Positions 1 to 5,803 of a stretch of 9,663 nt of DNA are shown in pieces (within the stretch, counting starts at the first letter, position 1; every line of letters starts with the position of its first letter). Source of the DNA: Candidatus Pelagibacterales bacterium (GTDB lineage Bacteria; Pseudomonadota; Alphaproteobacteria; Rickettsiales; UBA1997); the NCBI GenBank assembly GCA_016882165.1, contig VHBV01000042.1, positions 1 to 9,663 on the forward strand, given 5' to 3'. The translations under genes were made by a program, and so were the position numbers. The notes beneath the pieces were generated by a model that saw nothing but the letters and a program-made list of their open reading frames with translations, ran no database searches and was not told the origin of the DNA.

Positions 1-48
1 AGCAACACCTAAATTGGAAAAATATCTTTTTAATATGTTTTCAAACAT
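1..48 (-). CDS. Possible 5' end of an unidentified gene leaving the left edge
   Basis: On the minus strand an ATG at 48-46 opens a frame of 16 codons (MFENILKRYFSNLGVA) that reaches the window edge without a stop. An AAGGG stretch lies about nine bases upstream of the ATG, a reasonable ribosome binding site for this otherwise weak-signal genome. The fragment is too short for family assignment, and sixteen open codons in AT-rich DNA can occur by chance. If real, it would be the first gene downstream of the truncated integrase and a possible cargo gene of the old element. The call is tentative. Confidence 0.3.
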   Translation of the reverse strand, partial: MFENILKRYFSNLGVA

Positions 49-115
49 GGCAATATACCCTTATTTATATGGATAAAACAAGAATCTTAAGTGATTATTA
101 GCTATTGTCAGGTTT

Positions 116-1168
116 TTATGGGGTGTAAGGGTTAAAACCATGTTCATTTAATATTGTTGAAAAAACCGCTCTAAATCCGTGAGTGGTGGTTTTTGATTTA
201 TAGCCAAGGCGGTAAATAACACCAAGTAAGGTGTTTTCACTCATAAATTTATTTGGGTTTTGATGGCTTGGAAAAACAAATTCACGATTGCCAGTAATTT
301 TTTGCATCTCTTTTAAAATTGCCAAAGATTGCTTTGCAAGTGGCACAATGTGTTTTTCACCCATTTTCATACGCTCGGCAGGAATGTGCCATTCTTTCTT
401 AGTAAAATCTATTTCTTCCCATCTTGCACCACGAAGTTCAATTGTTCTAACGGCAGTTAAAATAATTAGTTTGAAGGCAAGTTTGGTTTGATGTTCGCCA
501 TTATATTTTTCCAAATCTTTCAAGAATTTTGGTAATTCTTTTTCTTCTAATTTAGCGTGGTTAGTAATTTTTTTAACAGTTAAAGCACCTTTTAAATCTG
601 CTGAAATGTCTCACTCAACTCTGCTTGTTGCAATTGCATATCTAAAAATTTGTCCAGAAGTTTGCAAAGCTCTTTTTGCAATATCAAAAGCACCTTTCTT
701 TTCTATTTTTTGAATTGCGTACAATAATTCAGAAGCTTTTATTTGGTCAATAGGGCGGTTGCCAATCTCATTGAATAAATTTTGTTCTAATCTTCTAATA
801 ATATAAGAAGCGTGTCTTTCTTTCCATTTAGCTTTATTTTTTTCAAACCACTCATAAGCAATATTTTGAAAAGAATTTTCGGCGTTAATTATATTTTGTA
901 ATTTTTGATCTTGTTTTTCTTGTGAAGGGTCAAGTCCATCTGCAATTTGTTTTTTTGCATCAAATCTTTTTTCTCTTGCCTCTGAAAGTGAAACAGTGGG
1001 GTAGGTGCCAAGTGCTAAAGTTTTTTCTTTTCCTGCAAAGCGATATTTAAGCCTCCAATATTTACCACCTGTTTGGGTTACCAGTAAATACATACCTTCA
1101 CCATCTGCAACTTTATATGGCTTATCTTTTGCTTTGGAGTTTTTAACTTTAATATCTGTAAGAGGCAT
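116..1168 (-). pseudogene. P4-type tyrosine recombinase/integrase, inactivated by a nonsense codon and 3' truncation
   Basis: Degraded site-specific integrase of the DUF4102/P4 type, the class that inserts genomic islands and prophages at the 3' ends of tRNA genes. From the ATG at 1168-1166 the N-terminus (MPLTDIKVKNSKAKDKPYKV, then ADGEGMYLLV) is the typical arm-type DNA-binding domain, residues about 1-90. The helical core-binding domain follows. An in-frame TGA at 611-613 interrupts the sequence after ATSRVE. The same frame then continues into DISADLKGAL and the catalytic domain, with the first catalytic Arg (TAVRTIELRG) and the HxxR motif (HGFR). Family members usually have an Arg at the TGA position, so CGA or AGA to TGA is the likely change. 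The frame then stops at 116-118 after NEHGFNPYTP. The final segment with the nucleophilic Tyr is missing, and none of the three minus-strand frames from 115 to 1 resembles it. The protein cannot be an active recombinase. The location just downstream of tRNA-Asn on the same strand is the classical arrangement. Confidence 0.93.
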
Positions 1169-1188
1169 AATTTAAATAGTTAAATTTA

Positions 1189-1211
1189 TACCCCCAAAAA
1201 TACCCCCAAAA
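1189..1211 (-). repeat. Tandem GGGGGTA repeat upstream of the integrase
   Basis: The plus strand shows TACCCCCAAAAA followed directly by TACCCCCAAAA, two near-identical copies in tandem. Read in the integrase direction this is TTTTGGGGGTA twice, ending about 20 bases before the integrase start codon. G-runs stand out in this AT-rich DNA. Their position between the tRNA 3' end and the integrase start suggests arm-type integrase binding sites or an operator for autoregulation. The repeat is seen directly; the role is inferred. Confidence 0.55.
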
Positions 1212-1242
1212 TGTCAATAGATTGTGTTAGACTTAGTTGGAC

Positions 1243-1262
1243 AAAAAACCTGTTTGAGGCTT
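1243..1262 (-). terminator. Possible terminator downstream of tRNA-Asn
   Basis: Read on the minus strand, AAGCCT pairs with AGGTTT across the loop CAAAC (six pairs, one of them G-U), followed by further T residues. The site lies about 50 bases beyond the CCA end of tRNA-Asn and before the integrase, so it could end the tRNA transcript. The stem is short, so confidence is limited. Confidence 0.35.
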
Positions 1263-1312
1263 GATATTTAAGCGTTTGGCTGGACTTTGTGAGATTTGTT
1301 TGGAGGGAAAAA

Positions 1313-1335
1313 TGGCTCCTTGGGAGGGATTCGAA
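1313..1335 (-). other. Putative attachment site (att) at the tRNA-Asn 3' end
   Basis: P4-type integrases normally recombine at the T-arm to acceptor end of a tRNA gene, which regenerates the tRNA and leaves a direct repeat at the far end of the element. The tRNA-Asn 3' end followed by the integrase relic fits that layout. No second copy of this sequence is visible to the left in the window, so the other boundary is either beyond position 1 or lost. The position is inferred, not measured. Confidence 0.35.
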
Positions 1336-1387
1336 CCCCCGACCAAGTGATTAACAGTCACTTGCTCTACCACTGAGCTACCAAGGA
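1313..1387 (-). tRNA. tRNA-Asn (anticodon GTT)
   Basis: The minus strand folds as a complete cloverleaf of 75 nt including an encoded CCA. The acceptor stem TCCTTGG (1387-1381) pairs perfectly with CCAAGGA (1323-1317); the discriminator is G and CCA is at 1315-1313. The D-arm contains AGCTCAGTGGTAGAGC. The anticodon stem AGTGA/TCACT encloses the loop CTGTTAA, giving anticodon GTT. The T-arm contains GGTTCGAATCC. The P4-type integrase relic starts about 145 bases beyond its 3' end, which makes this tRNA the likely attachment site of the old element. The intact 3' end shows that the insertion kept the gene functional. Confidence 0.96.
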
Positions 1388-1700
1388 ATATAGCTTTGAA
1401 AAAGCGCTAAAAATGATTTAGCTAATTTACGAAGTCATCTAAGATATTTGTGGTTGTTAAAAAATCAAGTAAGTTTTTTGATTTTATTTGTGAATTTTTT
1501 ACTTAAATGAAAAGTCGAATTACATTACTGCTTTTTTACAGATAAAATTTATCATTTTTTCTTATATTGCAAAACATAAATCTATGAGTTTTTGAACTAC
1601 TATATTAAGATGTAATTCTGATGAATTGGCAATTAAATGCTTTTGATAAAGCTAAATTTGTAAATTGAGATTTTCGTGAAAGTGAGAATGGTAAAAAAAA
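1388..1700. other. Non-coding stretch between tRNA-Asn and the BI-1 terminator
   Basis: About 310 bases with no credible gene on either strand. The longest ATG-initiated frames I found are 12 to 15 codons (for example from 1507 and 1621), without a ribosome binding site. It holds AT-rich inverted repeats only, such as AAAATCAA...TTGATTTT around 1461-1486 and GATAAAATTTATC near 1541-1553. The right-hand end of the tRNA-Asn promoter must lie just above 1388, but I cannot place convincing -35 and -10 boxes. It could be decayed gene sequence; nothing recognisable remains. Confidence 0.6.
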
Positions 1701-1737
1701 TGGCGGTCTTTCTGCATTTGAAAGACCGCCATTTTTT
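1693..1737. terminator. Strong bidirectional rho-independent terminator after the BI-1 gene
   Basis: A perfect 12-bp stem, TGGCGGTCTTTC (1701-1712) and GAAAGACCGCCA (1720-1731), encloses the 7-base loop TGCATTT. It is flanked by eight A residues on the left (1693-1700) and six T residues on the right (1732-1737). Either strand therefore gives a GC-rich hairpin followed by a U-tract. On the minus strand it lies about 35 bases past the BI-1 stop codon and is clearly that gene's terminator. The plus-strand T-tract would equally stop rightward transcription, although no plus-strand gene is visible to its left. Confidence 0.93.
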
Positions 1738-1766
1738 AAATTTTACTTTAAAACTGTAACTAAAAA

Positions 1767-2495
1767 TTAATTTCTTCTATCTCCGAAGAAACGAAGCAAC
1801 ATAATGAAAAGATTGATGAAGTCCATGTAAAGACTAAGAGCACCCATTACAGCCATTTTGGTTGCAAGTTCGCTTGAACCAGCAACTTGGTAGTAAGTTT
1901 GTTTGATTCTTTGTGTGTCGTAAGCAGTAAGACCAATAAAAATTAAAACACCAACAACTGAAAGTGCAAATTCAAGAGCTGAGCTTTTCAAGAAAATATT
2001 AACAACTGATGCAATAATTAATCCAATCAAACCCATTATTAAGAAAGATCCCACACCAGTTAAGTCTTTTTTAGTTGTGTAACCGTAAAGGCTCATTGCA
2101 CCAAAAACAGAAGCTGTTATGAAGAAAACTCTTGCTACACTTGTTCCAGTGTAAATTACAAATATCGAAGCAAGTGAAAGTCCCATTAAAGCAGAGTAAA
2201 TCCACAAGTAACTTTTAGCTTTTTCAGCTGAAATGGAGTTAAGTTTATAGCTAAAGAATAAAACAAAACCAAGAGGTGCAAGCATTACAACCCAAGAAAG
2301 AGGAGTTCCAAAAATTAGGTTCATTAAACCAGTAGAACTTGCAGTTAAGAAAGCAACGGCACCTGAAATTCCAAGTGCAATTGACATGAAATTATAGACT
2401 TTAACCATATATTCTCTAAGTCCAGCGTCATAAGAAACTTGTGATGCTGAAGAGGCAAAGGAAGAAGATCTGTAATTGTTAGAAAAGTTTGACAT
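1767..2495 (-). CDS. Bax inhibitor-1/YccA family inner-membrane protein
   Basis: A 242-residue integral membrane protein of the BI-1 (TMBIM, UPF0005) family, which in bacteria includes YccA, an FtsH modulator, and the pH-sensitive calcium-leak channel YetJ. A hydrophilic Ser/Asn-rich N-terminus (residues 1-25) precedes GLREYMVKVYNFMSIALGIS, the family's typical entry into helix 1. About seven hydrophobic segments follow. The family signature AYDTQRIKQTY is present with Asp193, and SLYMDFINLF with Asp225. These match the di-aspartate pair that acts as pH sensor in YetJ. Length is normal and the C-terminus (LRFFGDRRN) is intact. The start is supported by GGAGA nine bases upstream of the ATG. 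The gene is monocistronic, divergent from aroK and closed by a strong terminator. In this organism it could modulate membrane protein quality control or ion balance; the exact role cannot be read from sequence. Confidence 0.93.
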   Translation of the reverse strand: MSNFSNNYRSSSFASSASQVSYDAGLREYMVKVYNFMSIALGISGAVAFLTASSTGLMNLIFGTPLSWVVMLAPLGFVLFFSYKLNSISAEKAKSYLWIYSALMGLSLASIFVIYTGTSVARVFFITASVFGAMSLYGYTTKKDLTGVGSFLIMGLIGLIIASVVNIFLKSSALEFALSVVGVLIFIGLTAYDTQRIKQTYYQVAGSSELATKMAVMGALSLYMDFINLFIMLLRFFGDRRN

Positions 2496-2612
2496 CTTTT
2501 AAATCTCCAAAAATTAAGTTTTGCAAAAGTGGAAAGTTACAATTGCTTTAATTAGATTTAATTGGTGATATGAATATTTCAAGTGCAATGTTATTTTATG
2601 AAGTAATTTAAA
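2496..2612. promoter_or_regulatory. Divergent promoter region between BI-1 and the aroK operon
   Basis: These 117 bases separate two genes transcribed away from each other, so both promoters must lie here. The BI-1 side has a clear GGAG ribosome binding site. A possible minus-strand promoter is TTGTAA, 18 bases, CTTAAT. On the plus side TTGCTT at 2543-2548 is a possible -35, with only a weak -10 near 2566-2571. A perfect palindrome TTTTGCAAAA (2519-2528) and a direct repeat TTTAATT (2548-2554 and 2558-2564) might be regulator sites. That promoters lie here follows from gene orientation; the individual boxes are weak. Confidence 0.45.
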
Positions 2613-3152
2613 ATGGAAAGTCATAAAACGAAAAAGACAAAAATTATTGCAATTATAGGCTTAATGGGTGTTGGAAAAACAACTCTGGGCTTGAAGTTGG
2701 CTAATAAATTGGGGTATTATTTTATTGATTCTGATCAGGAAATTGAAGATCGTGAAAAAAAATCAATTACTGATATTTTTAAAATTCATGGCGAAAAATA
2801 TTTTCGTGAAGTTGAAAAAAATATTATTAAAGAAATTGTAACTCGTGACGAAAAAATTATTTTATCTTTAGGTGGTGGTGCTTTTATTAACGAAGAAATA
2901 AGACGAATTTTAAAAGAAAAATCGGTTGTAATTTGGCTTTACACTTCAATTGACAATATATTGCATCGTATTAGCCATAAGAATAATCGTCCTCTTTTAA
3001 ATAATGTAAATAAAAGAAAAGTTTTGGAAGATTTGGCAATTAAGAGGTATCCAATTTACAGAGAAGCTGATTTTAGCTTCGATACCGGAGATGATAGTCA
3101 AGAAAATTTAGTCAATAAAATTGTTAAAAAAATAAATAGTTATTCACTATGA
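2613..3152 (+). CDS. aroK: Shikimate kinase
   Basis: Phosphorylates shikimate with ATP to shikimate 3-phosphate, the fifth step of the shikimate pathway to chorismate, in the cytoplasm. The 179 residues match the family's usual length. The P-loop GLMGVGKT is at residues 16-23. Substrate-binding residues are all present: Asp41 in FIDSDQEIE, Arg65 in YFREVE, the GGG loop at 87-89 (SLGGGAF), and Arg145 in KRYPIYREAD. The lid arginine is Arg126 (NRPLL). A short Lys-rich N-terminal extension (SHKTKKTK) precedes the first strand. The ATG at 2613 has only a weak GAAG about nine bases upstream, and an earlier ATG at 2598 hits a stop after two codons. It is first in a four-gene operon and its TGA overlaps the aroB ATG by four bases. 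Nothing suggests decay. Confidence 0.96.
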   Translation: MESHKTKKTKIIAIIGLMGVGKTTLGLKLANKLGYYFIDSDQEIEDREKKSITDIFKIHGEKYFREVEKNIIKEIVTRDEKIILSLGGGAFINEEIRRILKEKSVVIWLYTSIDNILHRISHKNNRPLLNNVNKRKVLEDLAIKRYPIYREADFSFDTGDDSQENLVNKIVKKINSYSL

Positions 3153-4243
3153 GTAGAGCAATTAAAGTAGAGTTAGAAAATAGAAGTTATGATATTATAA
3201 TTGGATCTGGTGCAATTAATAAATTGAGCAATTTTTTATCTGACAATAAATACAGTAAAATTTTTGTAATTAATGATAATAATGTAGCCAAATTACATTT
3301 AAAAACTTTACAAGAGGTTCTGCAAAAGATTGATATTCCTACGGAATTTGTAATCACAGAAGCTGGAGAACAAACCAAATCATTTGTTTTTTTAGAAAAA
3401 ATTTGCGAAGAAATTTTATCCAAAGGTTTAGATCGTAAATCTCTGGTTATTGCTTTTGGCGGTGGAGTTATTGGTGATTTGTCCGGTTTTATTGCCTCAA
3501 TTTTGGTTCGTGGAATTGATTTTGTTCAAGTTCCAACAACATTGCTTGCAGCAGTTGATAGCTCTGTTGGAGGTAAAACTGCAATTAATAGTAAATCAGG
3601 AAAAAACTTAATTGGTACTTTCTATCAGCCAAAACTTGTCTTATGTGATTTAAATTTTCTTAAAACTTTATCGCAAAGAGAGTTGCGTTGTGGTTATGCA
3701 GAGGTTGTTAAATATGGATTTATTCGTGATTTAGAGTTTTTTGAATTTTTAGAAAAAAACTACCAAAAAGTTTTTCAGTATGATGAAGAAATTTTAGAAA
3801 AAATAATTAGACGTTCTTGTGAAGTGAAAGCAGAAATTGTTGCAAAAGATGAAAAAGAGTCAGGAGAAAGAGCTTTACTGAATTTTGGTCACACTTTTGG
3901 TCATGTTTTTGAAACTGAAACAAATTATTCTGATTTAATTTTACATGGTGAAGCTGTTGCCTTGGGAATGGTTATGGCTGCAAAAATGTCGCAAAACTTA
4001 AATATGATAAGTGAAAATGATTTTTTACGTATCAAAAATCATATTGAAGATTGTGGCTTTATAACTGATGAAAAAAAGTTAAAAGCTGATTGGAACTATG
4101 ATAATCTTATTTCCCATTTGTACAAAGATAAAAAAAATGAAGGCAAAAATCTTACTTTCATTTTGCTTGAAAAAATTGGTGTTGGAGTTGTTAAAAAAGC
4201 GGTTGAGTTGCAAGAATTTAGAAAAGTTTTGTTTGGTTTATAA
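3149..4243 (+). CDS. aroB: 3-dehydroquinate synthase
   Basis: Converts DAHP to 3-dehydroquinate, the second shikimate-pathway step, using NAD+ and a divalent metal (usually zinc). The 364 residues match the family. NAD-binding motifs are GGGVIGDLSGFIAS (from residue 104) and the PTTLLAAVDSSVGGKTAIN stretch (residues 129-147), followed by SGKNLIGTFYQP. Metal ligands are Glu185 (GYAEVVKYG), His248 (NFGHTFGH) and His266 (LHGEAVALGM). The catalytic lysines in GGKT and KNLIG are present. The start is fixed by the ATGA overlap with the aroK stop; no Shine-Dalgarno sequence is visible, so translational coupling is likely. aroK-aroB adjacency is the common proteobacterial order. The photolyase-like gene starts 18 bases after its stop, which indicates continued co-transcription. 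Presence of an intact aroB suggests the organism makes its own chorismate. Confidence 0.97.
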   Translation: MSRAIKVELENRSYDIIIGSGAINKLSNFLSDNKYSKIFVINDNNVAKLHLKTLQEVLQKIDIPTEFVITEAGEQTKSFVFLEKICEEILSKGLDRKSLVIAFGGGVIGDLSGFIASILVRGIDFVQVPTTLLAAVDSSVGGKTAINSKSGKNLIGTFYQPKLVLCDLNFLKTLSQRELRCGYAEVVKYGFIRDLEFFEFLEKNYQKVFQYDEEILEKIIRRSCEVKAEIVAKDEKESGERALLNFGHTFGHVFETETNYSDLILHGEAVALGMVMAAKMSQNLNMISENDFLRIKNHIEDCGFITDEKKLKADWNYDNLISHLYKDKKNEGKNLTFILLEKIGVGVVKKAVELQEFRKVLFGL

Positions 4244-4261
4244 TAGTTTATTTTATTGATG

Positions 4262-5803
4262 ATGAAAAAAAACCTGCATTTTATTTTTGGTGATCAATTA
4301 AGTCATAAATTGCTTAATTTAGTTCATTTAGATTTGCAAAATGATGTGATTTTGATGTGTGAAGTAAAAGAAGAGACAAGTTATGTTTGGCATCATCCTA
4401 AAAAAATTGCTTTTATTTTTTCAGCAATGCGTCACTTCGCTGACGAATTAAGACAAAAAGGTGCTCAAGTTGAATATATTAAATTTGATGATGAAAATAA
4501 CTTGGGTTCTTTTGATGCAGAATTAGAAAAAGCCATAAAAAAATACAATCCACAAAAAATTCTTTTAACTGAACCTTCTGAATACAGAGTTTGGCAGAAA
4601 GTTTTGAATTGGCAAAAAACGCTTAAAGTTCCTTTTGAAATTTTTCCAGATGAGCGCTTCTTGTGCTCTAAGATTGATTTTAGGAATTGGGCCAAAGGTA
4701 AAAAGCAACTTAGATTAGAGTTCTTCTACCGTGAAATGCGCAAAAAGCACAAAATTCTTCTTGATGAAAAGATGGCTCCAGTTGGTGGAAAATGGAATTA
4801 CGATGAGCAAAATAGAAAGTCGCCAGAAAAGGATATGAAATCTCCAAAAAGAATTTCGCATAAAAAAGATGATATAACTAAAGAGGTTTTAACTTTAGTT
4901 GAAAAACACTTTAAACAAAATTTTGGTGATTTATTACCATTCCATTTTGCGGTTAATAATTCTCAGGCAATGCTTGAAGCAAAACATTTTATTGATAATT
5001 TATTGCCTAATTTTGGTGATTATCAAGATGCTATGTTTGCAGGAGAAGCTTATCTTTATCACTCTTTGCTTTCTTCTTATATTAATGTCGGTTTGATTGA
5101 TCCTTTAGAATTATGCCAAATGGCTGAAAAATCTTACTTAGATGGTAAAGCTCCACTTAATGCTGTTGAAGGTTTTATACGTCAAATTTTGGGTTGGAGA
5201 GAATATGTTAGAGGAATTTACTGGCTTTTTGCTCCTCAATATTTTGAGTCTAATTTTTTTAATGCTAAAAATAATTTACCCGAATTTTATTGGGGTAAAA
5301 AAACACAAATGTTTTGTATTGAAGAAGTTGTAAAGCAAACTAAAGAACATTCCTACTCTCATCATATTCAACGTTTGATGATAACTGGAAATTTTGCTTT
5401 GCTTGCTGCAATTGATCCAAAAAAAGTTCATGAATGGTATTTGGCAGTTTATGCTGATGCATTTGAGTGGGTTGAAATGCCAAACACAATTGGAATGGCG
5501 TTGCATGCTGATGGTGGAATTATGGCTTCCAAGCCTTATGCTGCAAGTGGTAAGTATATTTCACGAATGAGTAATTTTTGTGATAAGTGCAGTTTCGATC
5601 CTGAAGTTAGTGTTGGAAAGAATGCTTGTCCTTTCAATTCCCTTTATTGGAATTTTATTAGTAAAAATGAAGATAAACTTAAGAAAAACCAAAGAATGCA
5701 ATTTGTCTATCCAACTTGGCACAAAATGAGTGAAGAAAAGCGTAGTCAAATTTTAAATCAAGCACAACTTTATTTGGATCAAATAAATAATAATCAATTA
5801 TGA
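4262..5803 (+). CDS. Iron-sulfur bacterial cryptochrome/photolyase (PhrB-like, (6-4) photolyase type)
   Basis: A 513-residue flavoprotein of the photolyase-related (FeS-BCP, COG3046) family, whose Agrobacterium member PhrB repairs (6-4) pyrimidine photoproducts using light. The N-terminal antenna domain begins HFIFGDQLSH. The FAD-binding helical domain contains EGFIRQILGWREYVRGIYW and the stretch around SYSHHIQRLMITGNFALLA. Four cysteines, Cys352, Cys440, Cys443 and Cys456 (in MFCIEE, FCDKC and NACPFN), have the spacing of the [4Fe-4S] ligands of PhrB. His368 in SHHIQR corresponds to the conserved active-site histidine. The C-terminal KPYAASGKYISRMS and CPFNSLYWNF blocks are intact. Start choice: TTG 4256, ATG 4259 and ATG 4262 are in frame. 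I prefer 4262, which puts the family motif at residue 5; no ribosome binding site discriminates between them. The stop overlaps the next gene's ATG. Known family members bind FAD and a ribityllumazine antenna. The lesion repaired here is inferred from family membership. Confidence 0.94.
   Translation: MKKNLHFIFGDQLSHKLLNLVHLDLQNDVILMCEVKEETSYVWHHPKKIAFIFSAMRHFADELRQKGAQVEYIKFDDENNLGSFDAELEKAIKKYNPQKILLTEPSEYRVWQKVLNWQKTLKVPFEIFPDERFLCSKIDFRNWAKGKKQLRLEFFYREMRKKHKILLDEKMAPVGGKWNYDEQNRKSPEKDMKSPKRISHKKDDITKEVLTLVEKHFKQNFGDLLPFHFAVNNSQAMLEAKHFIDNLLPNFGDYQDAMFAGEAYLYHSLLSSYINVGLIDPLELCQMAEKSYLDGKAPLNAVEGFIRQILGWREYVRGIYWLFAPQYFESNFFNAKNNLPEFYWGKKTQMFCIEEVVKQTKEHSYSHHIQRLMITGNFALLAAIDPKKVHEWYLAVYADAFEWVEMPNTIGMALHADGGIMASKPYAASGKYISRMSNFCDKCSFDPEVSVGKNACPFNSLYWNFISKNEDKLKKNQRMQFVYPTWHKMSEEKRSQILNQAQLYLDQINNNQL

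Noticed and set aside
34..47. Palindrome ATGTTTTCAAACAT as a regulator site
   Set aside because: A six-base arm with two-base centre in AT-rich DNA is expected by chance, and it overlaps the possible start codon of the left-edge frame. There is no second copy nearby.
611..613. TGA in the integrase read as a recoded sense codon (alternative genetic code)
   Set aside because: aroK and the photolyase gene both end with TGA at ATGA overlaps, and tryptophan in all intact genes is TGG. TGA is a normal stop here and the integrase is also truncated, so a pseudogene is the simpler reading.
1461..1486. Inverted repeat AAAATCAA...TTGATTTT as a terminator or small RNA
   Set aside because: The stem has one G-C pair, there is no adjacent gene for it to serve, and similar AT-rich repeats occur throughout the non-coding stretch.
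4256..4261. TTG 4256 or ATG 4259 as start of the photolyase-like gene
   Set aside because: They add only one or two methionines. No ribosome binding site favours them, and the family motif sits best with ATG 4262. They cannot be fully excluded.
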